Part shown: piece after piece, positions 1 to 9,018 of the stretch
Layout: the number at the start of each line of letters is the position of its first letter
Position numbering within the stretch: the first letter of the stretch is position 1
Assembly: GCA_021819135.1 (NCBI GenBank)
Contig: JAKASE010000007.1
Location: 1 to 64,000, forward strand
Reading direction: 5' to 3'
Source: Thermoplasmata archaeon
GTDB taxonomy: Archaea > Thermoplasmatota > Thermoplasmata > Lutacidiplasmatales > UBA184
DNA: 64,000 nt
The notes under the pieces: generated by a model
The model's database searches: none
What the model saw: the letters and a program-made list of their open reading frames with translations, nothing else
Told to the model about the DNA's origin: nothing
Made by a program: the position numbers and the translations under genes

Positions 1-42
1 GGTGTAGGTCATATAGCGTATAATAGGCGCCATACACGATAA

Positions 43-792
43 ATGTGTCGGCGAGGGATCGCGAGATCCTCGAGAGAAGAGCCTCAGGTCAACGCGACCT
101 GTTGCCTAAGTTCACCGAAAGATGGGCTCCGTGAAGCCAACCTCGACGGATGCCCATCCAACATGCAAACCCGAGGCGTTCCCGGGCACACTCCATATCC
201 AATCCACCTGCGCCATGTACTCGAACTCTTTCTTGATTGTAGCCAGCGTGACCCTGGTGATCGAATGGGCTTTCCCGCGGTGAACGTTCAGACGAGAGGG
301 TGGACCTGGATTGGCAAGATCATGTTCTTGATTTCCGTGCTCTTCTTTCCCGTTTACGTCCTGGCGTTCAACTACCTGACCATAGGGGGTTTCGTCGGGG
401 GGCTACCAGGGAGCATGATCGCTGCGGCGGCGGCCTCTACAACCACCTATCTCCTCGGGTTGTCAAGCGCATCCGTTCGTAGCATCGAAGTCAGTCCGGC
501 GGGTGTCGCGTTTCACTATCTGTTCAACACGGAGAGAGGTGACTGGGCCGACCTTCGGCCGAGTTCATTTCCCCCGAACCGGGGGTGCTGGTTCATCATG
601 CGCCGCCGGCCGAGCAGCCAGTTTCTCCCCGTCCGAGGCCATCGTCTGACGCTTGAGCAGTCCCGTGCAATACTGACGTACCCCACGTGTCCGAGGTGGG
701 TCTTGCCCGACGGTGTGGAGAGGTGGATTGGACTCGACCAGGGGAGCTTCAGTTCACGCGAGTCAATACAGGGAATCGTGGATCTGCGCTAG
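43..792 (+). CDS. Hypothetical membrane protein
   Basis: Unrecognised 249-residue protein. Two hydrophobic segments lie near residues 93-114 and 118-142; the rest is a basic soluble domain of about 100 residues, reminiscent of PH-like domains behind a two-helix membrane hairpin, which is inference only. A TATA-like sequence at about 16-27 lies some 25 bases before ATG 43, which fits a leaderless start there. The first 74 residues look unstructured, however, and an internal ATG at 265 would give a 175-residue protein beginning just before the membrane hairpin. No operon partner is visible; the next genes are convergent. Confidence 0.5.
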   Translation: MCRRGIARSSREEPQVNATCCLSSPKDGLREANLDGCPSNMQTRGVPGHTPYPIHLRHVLELFLDCSQRDPGDRMGFPAVNVQTRGWTWIGKIMFLISVLFFPVYVLAFNYLTIGGFVGGLPGSMIAAAAASTTTYLLGLSSASVRSIEVSPAGVAFHYLFNTERGDWADLRPSSFPPNRGCWFIMRRRPSSQFLPVRGHRLTLEQSRAILTYPTCPRWVLPDGVERWIGLDQGSFSSRESIQGIVDLR

Positions 793-900
793 GGGGAAGG
801 GGCGCTCTGCGATCGACTCGACCGTTCGGGGGTGGGATGGTCCGAGGCTCGCGCCGCGCGACGACCCTGCGAAGCGGCAATGCCTGGGTCTCGCCCGGGC

Positions 901-1302
901 TCAGCCCGTGCTCACGAGGTAGACTGCAAGACCGATGGCGATGGCGACCATCGTGATCGTGAGCGCCCATTCCAGACCGGCTCGGACTCGATAGCGACCC
1001 GCGTCGAGGTCCTCCCGGGTGGCACGGAACCGAACGAACGCGAGGAGCATGAGCGCTGCACCCGCGAGGACCAAGAGGACCCCCGTGGCTTCGGAGACCG
1101 GGGCGGAGGCCGCCGTCCCCGTGGAGCTTCCCGAAAGCTCCCGCAGGAGGAGGCCGAACTTGGCGACGACGAACCCGAACGCCATGATCGTGATCGACGT
1201 GCGCACCCAGGCGAGGAACGTGCGCTCGTTCGCGAAATGATCGGTCGGGGTCGCGCGGTGGGGGATCACGGTCTCAGGAGGTGATTCCTTGGCCGCGCTC
1301 AT
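901..1302 (-). CDS. DUF202 (YidH-type) small membrane protein
   Basis: 133-residue protein with three membrane helices at about 35-54, 73-92 and 111-131. The family signature DHFANERTFLAWVRTSI is at residues 21-37, just before the first helix, with a basic loop FRATREDLDAGRYRVR before the third. DUF202/YidH proteins are small inner-membrane proteins of unsettled function. ATG 1302 is chosen because it overlaps the TGA of the upstream acetyltransferase by four bases (ATGA), so the two genes are probably translationally coupled and co-transcribed. The reading frame stays open upstream, but that part is the shadow of the acetyltransferase gene. Confidence 0.8.
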   Translation of the reverse strand: MSAAKESPPETVIPHRATPTDHFANERTFLAWVRTSITIMAFGFVVAKFGLLLRELSGSSTGTAASAPVSEATGVLLVLAGAALMLLAFVRFRATREDLDAGRYRVRAGLEWALTITMVAIAIGLAVYLVSTG

Positions 1303-1817
1303 CGCGTTCCGCCTTCGAACGTGCGGTCCAGGGGCTTCATCATCCACATGCTCGCCGGAGCGTAGCCGAGCTTCTGGTAGAGGGCGATGGCCCCGGGGTT
1401 GTCGAACCAAACGCTCAGTCCGAGCCGATCGGCTCCCTTCCTCCGAGCTTCCTCCTCCAGCAGGAGGAGTGCCGCTCTCGCGTACCCTTTCCTTCGGTGG
1501 TTCGGGTCGACCCAGATCCAGTCGATCCAAAACCGAACCTTCCCCGCTCGTTGCTGAACCAGATACCAGGTCTCGCCGACGCGCTGCCCGGACTCCGGAT
1601 CGACCAGGTTTGCGAAGTGCCGGTCGGGGGTCTCGCGACCCTGCGGTAGTAACTCTGCGAACTCCCTCCGGCTAGCCTCCAACGAGCCCTCTTCCGCCCA
1701 GAGGCCCCGTCGAACGTAGTCGGCGGCATGCCGCGGTATCGAACGCTGGGTCGAGTCCCGAAAGTCCGCCTCGCTCATCGGCTCGAGCCGTATCGATTTG
1801 GGTGCTCGGGTACTCAT
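1299..1817 (-). CDS. GNAT-family N-acetyltransferase
   Basis: 172-residue GCN5-related acetyltransferase. The acetyl-CoA pyrophosphate-binding motif RRKGYA is at 108-113, preceded by the beta strand WIDWIWVDPNH, and the C-terminal NPGAIALYQKLGY (140-152) is the usual family ending. The N-terminal 80 residues probably shape the acceptor site, so the substrate cannot be read. It is the first gene of a two-gene unit with the DUF202 membrane protein, with which it shares an ATGA overlap at 1299-1302. Confidence 0.8.
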   Translation of the reverse strand: MSTRAPKSIRLEPMSEADFRDSTQRSIPRHAADYVRRGLWAEEGSLEASRREFAELLPQGRETPDRHFANLVDPESGQRVGETWYLVQQRAGKVRFWIDWIWVDPNHRRKGYARAALLLLEEEARRKGADRLGLSVWFDNPGAIALYQKLGYAPASMWMMKPLDRTFEGGTR

Positions 1818-2046
1818 CGTGGTCCGGCCATCGCACGCGCGGTCCCTTCATGAAGGTCGCGAGGCCGCGCCGCGACCATCGTCTCCCTTCTCCCCGCAAC
1901 CCGCCCACGGTCGGAACGAGGATTAGCGGGACTTGGCCCGGTAAGCGGTCGCGTCGCGGCGGAACGGGGGGGCCCAGGCATTGCCATGAAATCTCCGTCC
2001 CTCGGAAGGATTCATCAGCCTGCCCCGCCATTGATGATCTCGCGCG

Positions 2047-3510
2047 ATGGCCGCGGCAGCCGACCCTTTGGCTGGCCTACCAGCTTCCGCCGAGGCGTCC
2101 AAGCCTCTCAAGACACCCGAGAATCGGCGAAAGCGACGATGGTGGTCCGCCGTAATCGCCGTCGCAGTCGTTGCGTGCGTGGTCGGCGCGGTGATCTACT
2201 TCACCCTCCCGCCAACGCCCCCTTTCCATGAATCGTGGTCGCGAACGTTGGATGGGAATCCTCTCGGCTCGGGCGCGGCAGCACCGGGGATGTTTGTCAC
2301 CTACACGGCGGTCCAGACGCCCAGTTCGGAGAATCCATCCGACCTGTCGAACGTAACTCTGACCATGGAAGCGCTCAACCTCAACAGTGGCCAAGTCGAG
2401 TGGTCGGCTCGGCCCATGATTCTCTCCAACGTGTGGCTCTATTGGACAGAGGTACTTGTTGGGCCCACGTTCGCCCTTCTGGTAAGCACCTCCGCGGACC
2501 CTCCGCGGGGAGCCTTGACCGTCTTGGCGGTAAACCTCTCGGGCGGGGAGACGCTCGGCACCTGGGAGGTGCCACTGCCCCAATGGACGGCGATTCCTCC
2601 GTCCGAGGAAGTCGGCTTGTCGCTCGGCACCCTGGTAATCGCCTACCCTCCCTACCTGAACAACAGCGCGTCCACGTCCATCGAAATAGAGGGCATCGAC
2701 GCACTCTCCGGACAGACGCTTTGGCAGAACGTCACTCAGTTGTGGAACGACTTCGGATGGGGAACCGGCTCGGTCATGGAGTATGGGGCGGGCAGCCGCC
2801 TCGTTTTCGCCATGAATCCGGGCGGGTCGGAGTACAACGGAGGCAAGATCGTCGTGGTGAACGGCCAGAGCGGTGCGATAACTCTCCAGGTGAACGTGTC
2901 TGCGCCATCGAGTGTGATGAACGGAGCCGTTGCAGGGAACGCGTACTACTTCCTCGCGAATTCGTCGAACGAACTCAGGATCGACGGCGTCAACCTTTCG
3001 ACCGGCGGCGAGACGTCCCCTATTGGGGTGTCGAATGTCGCCGATGGGGCCCTGATTTCAGCCCTGCTCTACGCCGCGGGCACGACTCTGATCGTCGCGT
3101 CGTACTCACCCTCTCTGAGTTACACGGCGTACCAAGCCGATGGCGTGGAGTCCTGGGCCATGGGCTTCCCGAACTCGCCCTCCTGCACGCCGGCTCCCAC
3201 GTGGCCTGCGATAGGTCTGTGCGCAACCCTCCTGAGCGCACCGATGCCGTACGGGAACGGTTCATCGGTCCTGCTATCGTCCGTGGCAAGTGGGTTGGTG
3301 CAGGGGGCGTCCTATCACAATGTCTATCGGCTCGTCGATCTGAACAACGGGAAGATCGAGTGGAGTTCGGAGTACACGTTCACGTACGGAGGATTCACCC
3401 TGTTCTCCGGACCGGTACCCACCATCACGGTGGAGGAGGTCATCGGCACTGAGATCATCTATACGATCCAGACTCCGAACGGAACCACCACGGCCTGCGG
3501 TACCCTCTGA
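2047..3510 (+). CDS. Membrane-anchored PQQ-like beta-propeller surface protein
   Basis: 487 residues. A basic N-terminus (RRKRRWW) is followed by one membrane helix at about 33-53, then a long exported domain rich in Ser, Thr, Asn and Gly. Repeated blades of the form LNLNSGQVEWSA, IDALSGQTLWQN, VNGQSGAITL and DLNNGKIEWS resemble the PQQ/WD40-like quinoprotein repeat. These blades probably form a beta-propeller outside the cell. No catalytic or cofactor residues could be assigned, so a binding or structural role is more likely than a dehydrogenase. The gene stands alone, about 230 bases from the divergent acetyltransferase gene, which leaves room for two promoters. Confidence 0.7.
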   Translation: MAAAADPLAGLPASAEASKPLKTPENRRKRRWWSAVIAVAVVACVVGAVIYFTLPPTPPFHESWSRTLDGNPLGSGAAAPGMFVTYTAVQTPSSENPSDLSNVTLTMEALNLNSGQVEWSARPMILSNVWLYWTEVLVGPTFALLVSTSADPPRGALTVLAVNLSGGETLGTWEVPLPQWTAIPPSEEVGLSLGTLVIAYPPYLNNSASTSIEIEGIDALSGQTLWQNVTQLWNDFGWGTGSVMEYGAGSRLVFAMNPGGSEYNGGKIVVVNGQSGAITLQVNVSAPSSVMNGAVAGNAYYFLANSSNELRIDGVNLSTGGETSPIGVSNVADGALISALLYAAGTTLIVASYSPSLSYTAYQADGVESWAMGFPNSPSCTPAPTWPAIGLCATLLSAPMPYGNGSSVLLSSVASGLVQGASYHNVYRLVDLNNGKIEWSSEYTFTYGGFTLFSGPVPTITVEEVIGTEIIYTIQTPNGTTTACGTL

Positions 3511-4002
3511 CCGACGATGGGTCAGCCTTCGGCCGACTCTCCTAACGGGCCGGGCGGATTCCGACCGGCGTTTCCCGTGTCCTCCCTATCGATCCCGATC
3601 CGGCTCACGCCATCACAGTCGCTCTAGCCACGTTCCTTGTCCGCCTCCTCCATGATCAAAGCGGCCAACTCGCGGTCGTGGACGGGTGGGGATCGTACGA
3701 GCGCCGACGCCCCGCGGGGTCCGCGAGGACGACGAACGGCGAAGGGAGCGGCGGATTCGTGACCTGCGGAGGCGGGTGAAGCGGACCCGAGGGAATGCGG
3801 CGAGCACGGCCGGGTTAGCTGAGCGTCTCGTGTCCCACGGGAGGACGGCGGCGAGGCTCGGGGTTCCGGCGGGGACCGTTCGACACGAGGCATTCTCCGC
3901 AAGTTCACCGTCTGAACGCCTTCTCGTGGAGCCGGTCCGCGGATCCGTACCCCAAAGACGCTCAGATCATGGCTCAACGTGGCCATTGAACGATGAGTGG
4001 AA
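3511..4002. other. Intergenic stretch without a supported gene
   Basis: About 490 bases between the propeller gene and the tRNA. Short open frames exist on both strands (for example 3624-3986 minus), but all are Arg/Pro/Ser-rich as expected from G+C-rich noise, and none shows a domain, membrane segment or convincing start. No RNA gene was recognised. Confidence 0.5.
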
Positions 4003-4102
4003 TGCTCCCGGCGGGATTTGAACCCACGTTGGAGGGTATCCTTGGCGGCCCGAAGGCCGCCTCGAAGGCCCTCTATCCTTGACCGGACTAGACTACGGGA
4101 GC
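4003..4102 (-). tRNA. tRNA-Glu (UUC) with a 25-nt intron
   Basis: Read on the minus strand: acceptor stem GCTCCCG/CGGGAGC with discriminator A at 4003, a Glu-type D arm (GTCTAGTCCGGTCAAGGA), anticodon stem GAGGG/CCCTC, and T arm GTGGG-TTCAAAT-CCCGC. CCA is not encoded. After removal of the intron the anticodon loop is CCUUCGA, giving anticodon UUC (Glu) and a mature tRNA of 75 nt. Position 33 is C rather than the near-universal U. It is the only tRNA seen in the window. Confidence 0.93.
4038..4062 (-). other. Archaeal tRNA intron with canonical bulge-helix-bulge
   Basis: The intron sits at the usual 37/38 position. The precursor folds as anticodon stem GAGGG/CCCTC, 3-nt bulge ATA, 4-bp helix CCTT/AAGG, 3-nt bulge CGA, and a 7-bp helix GGCGGCC/GGCCGCC closed by a TTCG tetraloop. 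Cutting after the second base of each bulge (CG|A and AT|A) releases 25 nt. This is the substrate form of the archaeal tRNA splicing endonuclease. Confidence 0.9.
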
Positions 4103-4220
4103 ACCCGATGCGGCCCGCCCAGACCGGTCCGGGGCTTTGAGGGTTGCACCGGCTCCCGCCCGAGCGGCGGGTCCGTGGAATGGCCCGAAGGCAGGGGCTC
4201 CCGCACCGAGGGGTGGCGGG

Positions 4221-4952
4221 TCACTGCCCGCGGGGGGCCTCCAGGGCGTACGGCTGGTAGGGATGACGCGGTAGGTACTCCGCCCGACGCCGGCCCGTGA
4301 CCGCGTAGATCGTCCGCTCCGCGATCTTGCAGGCGTTGTCGGCGATCCGCTCGAAGTGCCGGGCGACCAGGAGCTCGCCGGAAAGGTGCTGGGCGGACAG
4401 GGGGTCGTGGACGAGCTCGCGCACGCACAGGCGGGTCGCCTGGCGGTGCATCCGATCGACCTCATCGTCCCGGTGGAACAGCTGCTTCGCCGACTCGGCG
4501 TCCCCGCGCTCCAACGCATCCAGGGCCTGGGCGACCATCGACTCCACCGTACGGTCCATCGCCGTGAGGAGCTCCACGAGCTGCGGAACGTCCTGGGATT
4601 CGTCGGTGGTGGTGATGCGCGCGATGTCGAACCCGAGGCGTCCGATCCGGTCGAGATGGGTCGTTACCTTGAGCAGGGCGGCTGCCGTGCGGAGGTCTCC
4701 GGCCGACGGTTTCTGGAGGACCAGGAACCCGATCACCTTGTGCTCGATCTCCTGGTCGAACCGGTCGAGCTCGGTGTCCCGGTCCAGCACCTTCTGCGCG
4801 GCCCCGAGGTCACCCGTGCGGAACGCCTCCCAGCCGTCGTGGACCATGCCGAGGGCCCAGTTCCCCATCTCTCGGGCCTGGGCCTTGAGGCGCGCGAGCT
4901 CTCCTTCGGGTCCGGGTCGAGGTCCGACCGCCTTCTCGGCTTCTTCCGTCAT
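4221..4952 (-). CDS. phoU: Phosphate transport regulator PhoU
   Basis: 243 residues built of two PhoU three-helix repeats. The first holds the stretch DRDTELDRFDQEIEHKVIGF and the second the matching HRDDEVDRMHRQATRLCV; the acidic ExxxD-type patches bind metal in known PhoU proteins. PhoU normally damps the Pst transporter when phosphate is ample. It is the last gene of pstSCAB-phoU and its ATG overlaps the pstB stop in ATGA (4949-4952), so synthesis is coupled to the transporter ATPase. Confidence 0.93.
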   Translation of the reverse strand: MTEEAEKAVGPRPGPEGELARLKAQAREMGNWALGMVHDGWEAFRTGDLGAAQKVLDRDTELDRFDQEIEHKVIGFLVLQKPSAGDLRTAAALLKVTTHLDRIGRLGFDIARITTTDESQDVPQLVELLTAMDRTVESMVAQALDALERGDAESAKQLFHRDDEVDRMHRQATRLCVRELVHDPLSAQHLSGELLVARHFERIADNACKIAERTIYAVTGRRRAEYLPRHPYQPYALEAPRGQ

Positions 4953-5728
4953 TCAAACCGCCCCGTGATGAACTGCTCCGTGAACTTCTCCCGAGGCCGC
5001 TCGAGGACGTCCTCGGTCGGTCCGACCTCGATGAGCTTCCCGGTCTGAAGGACGGCGATCCGGTCGGAGACCCGGGCCGCCTGGCCGACGTTGTGCGTCA
5101 CGAGGATGAGGACGTAGCGCTCCTTGAGGCCCAGCATCGTCGCCTCGACGCGCTGGGTAGCTGCCGGGTCGAGGGCGCTGGTCGGCTCGTCCAGGAGGAT
5201 GACTCGCGGTCGGACCGCGAGGGCGCGGGCGATGCACAGGCGCTGCTGCTGGCCGCCCGACAGGGCGAGCGCCGGTCGATCGAGGTCGTCCTTGACCTCG
5301 TCCCAGAGGCCGGCCTGCTGCAGCGCCTCGGTGACGGCGCGGTCGACCTCCTCGTCCTCGGCGTGGACGATCCGGAGTCCGAAGGCGGCGTTCTCGAAGA
5401 TGCTGGTCGGGAAGACCGTCGGCCGCTGGAAGACCATCCCGATGCGCCGCCGGACGAGCACGGGGTTCACGGAGGGGTCGTAGATGTTCTGCCCCAGGTA
5501 GTGGACCTGCCCCTCGACCCGGAGACCCGGGGTCAGCTCGACCATCCGGTTCAGCGCACGAACGAACGTCGTCTTCCCGCAGCCGGACGGACCGACGACC
5601 GCGGTCAGGCTGTGGGGAGGGAAATCGAGCGAGATCCCGTCGAGGAGGAGGCGGTCCTTGGCGCGGACCGTGAGTCCCTCGATGGAAAGGACCGGCCCGT
5701 CGGACATAGTCGTGGCGCTCGCGTTCAT
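4949..5728 (-). CDS. pstB: Phosphate ABC transporter ATP-binding protein PstB
   Basis: 259-residue ABC ATPase that powers high-affinity phosphate import on the inner face of the membrane. Walker A GPSGCGKTT is at 46-54, the Q-loop at VFQRPTVFP (99-107), signature LSGGQ at 156-160, Walker B ILLDEP at 177-182 and the switch His in LVTHN. The length and the PTVFPTSIFEN stretch are typical of PstB. The start overlaps the pstA stop by four bases. It sits between pstA and phoU. Confidence 0.95.
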   Translation of the reverse strand: MNASATTMSDGPVLSIEGLTVRAKDRLLLDGISLDFPPHSLTAVVGPSGCGKTTFVRALNRMVELTPGLRVEGQVHYLGQNIYDPSVNPVLVRRRIGMVFQRPTVFPTSIFENAAFGLRIVHAEDEEVDRAVTEALQQAGLWDEVKDDLDRPALALSGGQQQRLCIARALAVRPRVILLDEPTSALDPAATQRVEATMLGLKERYVLILVTHNVGQAARVSDRIAVLQTGKLIEVGPTEDVLERPREKFTEQFITGRFE

Positions 5729-6642
5729 TGGAAGAGGCCCTCGAGGCGCTTACGGTAACGCGCGGAGATGATGCGGACCACGATATTCAGTCCTACCACG
5801 ACCACGAGGAGGATGAAGGCGGCCTGCAGGGCGAGCGCCACGGCCGAGGCGAACGGGGAGGAGAAGTTCTCCCAGATCGTCGCCGTCAGGAACTGGGCGG
5901 GGGAGAAGAGACCCGTCGGGAGGATGACGGAGCCGTGCGTCGTGAGCACGATCGGAGCGGTCTCGCCGACCCCGATGGCGACCGCGAGGAAGACCCCGTT
6001 CAGGATCTGCGGGAAGGCGATGGGCGCCCCGACCCGGAGGATGTATTGGTGGGGGTGGGCCCCGGCGCCGTACGCCGCCTCCCGGATATGCCGGGGGATC
6101 GAGCTGAACGCGAGGTCCGCGATCCGGAAGATGTACGGCGTCATGAACAGCGAGAGGGTGAGGACGCCCGCGATCATCGTGTACCCCCAGCCGAAGTACA
6201 GGCAGAAGCCAAAGTAGCCCAGGTAGCCGACGACGACGGAGGGGGTGCCGGCGAGCATGTTGGCGAAGGTCCGGGCCCACGACGCGGCCCGGTCGGAGAG
6301 GAACTCGGCGGTCGCGATGCCCCCGAACAGTCCGAAGGCGACGGCCAAGCCCGTCGCGAGCGTCATCATCTCGGCCGTCGTGATGATCGGCACCCCGAGC
6401 GCATCCGGGTCCCGGAAGTTGGTGTCGGTGAGCACGTGCAGGGTGAGGGTCGGGAGCGCGGACGACGCGATGTAGTAGACGACGTCCAGGATCGGAAGGA
6501 TCGCCACGAGGAACAGGAGCGGGAGCAGTCTCCCGATCCAGCGGTCGAAGCCGATGCGCCAGCGGGTCCGCGCGGACCGGTCGAAGAGGAGGTCGTCGGA
6601 GGGGGTCTCGATCGCCGGGACCGACGCAAGCGCCATGGTCAC
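5725..6642 (-). CDS. pstA: Phosphate ABC transporter permease PstA
   Basis: 305-residue inner-membrane permease with about six helices. The EAA loop that contacts PstB is visible as IPRHIREAAYGAGAHPHQYILRVG near residues 200-223 (quoted here only to locate it; key residues E, A, G). It pairs with PstC to form the phosphate channel. It is encoded 3 bases after pstC and overlaps pstB by ATGA, so all three are one transcript. Confidence 0.93.
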   Translation of the reverse strand: MTMALASVPAIETPSDDLLFDRSARTRWRIGFDRWIGRLLPLLFLVAILPILDVVYYIASSALPTLTLHVLTDTNFRDPDALGVPIITTAEMMTLATGLAVAFGLFGGIATAEFLSDRAASWARTFANMLAGTPSVVVGYLGYFGFCLYFGWGYTMIAGVLTLSLFMTPYIFRIADLAFSSIPRHIREAAYGAGAHPHQYILRVGAPIAFPQILNGVFLAVAIGVGETAPIVLTTHGSVILPTGLFSPAQFLTATIWENFSSPFASAVALALQAAFILLVVVVGLNIVVRIISARYRKRLEGLFQ

Positions 6643-6645
6643 CCC

Positions 6646-7662
6646 CTAGAGCCCCGCGATCTCCGTCGCGCTCAGTCTCGAGATCGACCACCGGCCCACG
6701 ACATTGACCACGAGCGTGATCGCGAGCAGGGCGAGGGCCATGTAGCACAGGGCGGCGAGGAACTGGTAGTTGCCGTACGCGGAATCGAGGAGGGCGAACA
6801 TGAGGCTCGCGATCGTCCCGGTCCCCTGGAAGACGTTGTGGGGGTACACTGGCTCGATGTTGATCACCATCGCCACGGCGACGGTCTCGCCGAAGGCGCG
6901 CCCGAAGCCCAGGAACGCGGCGCTCAGAATGCCGGCTCGGCCGTACGGGATCGACACCCGTCGCAGCACTTCCCAGCGGGTCGCCCCCAGCGCGAGACCG
7001 CTCTCCCACAAATCCCGGGGGACGGTACGGAGGGCGTCGCGGATCAGCAGCGTGGTGATGGGGAGCGCCATCAGCGTGAGGATGAACACGCTGATGGGGA
7101 TCCCGAGCCCCGAACCGGGAGGCGTCTGTCCCCCGAACCCGGGAATCCAGGAGAGCTTGTCATAGAGGAACGGGTTCAGCGTGTTCCCGAAGTACGTCGA
7201 GACGAACAGGTACCCCCAGATCCCGTAGACCACGCTCGGGATCCCGGCGAGCAGGTCCACGAACGGGTCGAGGATGCGGCTCACGAACCGGGGCAGGTAG
7301 GTCACCGAGGCGATGGCGATCCCGAGGCCGACCACCATCGAGAGGAGCAACGCCGGGACCGCGGTGAGGAACGATCCCACGACGAACACCATGATCCCCC
7401 ACGACGGCGCGCCGGTCGAGGGGGTCGGGTTGAAGTTGCTGCCGAGGAGACCGGGGAGGTGGGTGAGCCCCGTCTCGATGATCAGGGTCACGATGATCGC
7501 CACGACGATCGCGAGCGGCACGAAGGCCGGGACGAACGGGACAGCACGTCGAACGATCGCCCCGAGCGAGGGGCGAGGACCGGTCCCCTTCGAGCGTGGA
7601 GAAAGGACCGGGGGAAGGGGTTCTGGCCCGGCGGGTTCGCTCTGGGCCAGGTCGCCGACCAC
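6646..7662 (-). CDS. pstC: Phosphate ABC transporter permease PstC
   Basis: 338-residue permease. A soluble Pro-rich N-terminus of about 35 residues precedes the first helix (FVPAFVPLAIVVAIIVTLII), followed by the periplasmic-type loop and five more helices. The EAA motif LWESGLALGATRWEVLRR lies at about residues 215-232. It partners PstA. Its position between pstS and pstA and its length fit PstC. The 27-base gap to pstS holds no obvious promoter. Confidence 0.93.
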   Translation of the reverse strand: MVGDLAQSEPAGPEPLPPVLSPRSKGTGPRPSLGAIVRRAVPFVPAFVPLAIVVAIIVTLIIETGLTHLPGLLGSNFNPTPSTGAPSWGIMVFVVGSFLTAVPALLLSMVVGLGIAIASVTYLPRFVSRILDPFVDLLAGIPSVVYGIWGYLFVSTYFGNTLNPFLYDKLSWIPGFGGQTPPGSGLGIPISVFILTLMALPITTLLIRDALRTVPRDLWESGLALGATRWEVLRRVSIPYGRAGILSAAFLGFGRAFGETVAVAMVINIEPVYPHNVFQGTGTIASLMFALLDSAYGNYQFLAALCYMALALLAITLVVNVVGRWSISRLSATEIAGL

Positions 7663-7689
7663 GGATATCGCCGCCGATGAGGATCCGCC

Positions 7690-9018
7690 TCAGGTCGAGA
7701 CCTGAGCCAGCTGCTCCATGTTGTAGCCGATCACGGTCGGTGTCAGCGGCAGGAACCCCACGGCGTTGATCCAGTTGGTCGCTTGCCCGTTCGACTGGTA
7801 GTTGCCGTACGAGATCGCCCAGTGCATGAACTGGACCGTCGCGAGGAGGTTCGCCGAGGTCACGACCTGGTTCCCGGAGATCGGGGCGGTCTTGATCAGC
7901 CCGTACTCGAGGTTGACGATCGGGTATGGGGTCGGATTGCTCGAGGTCGGGTTCGTGCCTCCGTTACCGGGGGTGGCGCCGAGGTTGATCGCTCCCAGCG
8001 GGCTTCCGCCCAGGATCAGGCTCACCGCGAGGCCGGTCTGGGTGTAGGCGAGGCGGGCGAGGCCCAGGTTCGCGTCCTGCGAGATGTTGCCGGGGGTCGG
8101 CATGATGTAGTTCGCCGGGTTCAGTCCACCGGTCGCGTTGTTTGCGAGGTTGTCGCCGAGCGCGGCGTACTGGAGGCCGTCGGCCTTCGCCTGGGTCGCG
8201 TAGCTGATCCCGATGTAGCCGATCGAGTTCGTCTGCTTCTGCATTCCCGAGACGATGCCCTGGTTCCCCGTGCCCGACTGCATGTTCGGGATCGAGTCGC
8301 CGGCGAGCCCGCCCGTGGCGGCCTGGTAGGGGAACCCGCTCCAGGACATGTAGCAGAACGACGTGAACATGAACGTATCCCCGCTCGCGTCCGTCCGCTT
8401 GAACGGATAGATCGTCTGGCTCGACAGGGCCTTGAGCTCCGACTGGACGGTGGAGGTCTGGGACGCCAGGATGAGCGGGTTGTCCCACGTCGTGATGGCC
8501 CCGGCGTAGATCATGGCCATGATCGTGCCGTTCAGGTTCAGGTGGACCCCGTTCAGGGGGGCCGGCAGGTTGTAGTAGACCAGCTGGGCCGAGATGGCCA
8601 TCGGGAAGTTCAGCACGCCGGTAGAGGTCGCGTTCGCGAGGTAGGCATCGGAAGCGCCGATGTTGACGAGACCCTGGATGGCGCCCGTCTGGCCCGCGCC
8701 GCTTCCGGTCCCGTCCGCGCTCAGGACCACGTTCGGTCCTCCGGCCGGGGCGGTGTAGTTCGGGAACCAGTAGTACTTGAACAACGGGAACAGCAGGGTC
8801 GAACCGGTCTCGGTGAGCTGGATCGTGGTGGTCGAGCTCTTGCTGCCGTTGTTGCTGTAGTACCCGAGGGCGTACCCGCCCCCGAGTCCCACCACGAGCA
8901 GGATGACCGCGACCGCGATCGCGGTGCCCGTGCTCATGCCGGATCTCCGACGCACCGGCGTCGAGAGCGATTCGGTCTGTGTCGTTCCGCCGGGGTTTGG
9001 TGTGCTCATTCTGTTCAC
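7690..9018 (-). CDS. pstS: Phosphate-binding protein PstS, membrane-anchored
   Basis: 442 residues. Instead of a lipoprotein signal it has a basic N-terminus and one helix (about 34-55, AIAVAVILLVVGLGGGYALG), so the binding domain is probably tethered outside the cell. The PstS fold is shown by ETGSTLLFPLF, NIGASDAYLAN, TWDNPLIL and the phosphate-contacting RTDASGDT. It delivers phosphate to PstCA. It is the first gene of the operon. A possible internal start at ATG 9009 (MSTPNP) would shorten it by three residues. Confidence 0.93.
   Translation of the reverse strand: MNRMSTPNPGGTTQTESLSTPVRRRSGMSTGTAIAVAVILLVVGLGGGYALGYYSNNGSKSSTTTIQLTETGSTLLFPLFKYYWFPNYTAPAGGPNVVLSADGTGSGAGQTGAIQGLVNIGASDAYLANATSTGVLNFPMAISAQLVYYNLPAPLNGVHLNLNGTIMAMIYAGAITTWDNPLILASQTSTVQSELKALSSQTIYPFKRTDASGDTFMFTSFCYMSWSGFPYQAATGGLAGDSIPNMQSGTGNQGIVSGMQKQTNSIGYIGISYATQAKADGLQYAALGDNLANNATGGLNPANYIMPTPGNISQDANLGLARLAYTQTGLAVSLILGGSPLGAINLGATPGNGGTNPTSSNPTPYPIVNLEYGLIKTAPISGNQVVTSANLLATVQFMHWAISYGNYQSNGQATNWINAVGFLPLTPTVIGYNMEQLAQVST

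Noticed and set aside
3624..3986. 120-codon minus-strand frame before the tRNA
   Set aside because: No recognisable domain, no start signal and a noise-like amino-acid mix.
5728..7680. 650-codon open frame on the plus strand across pstA and pstC
   Set aside because: Composition is charged low complexity and the opposite strand carries clear pst permeases.
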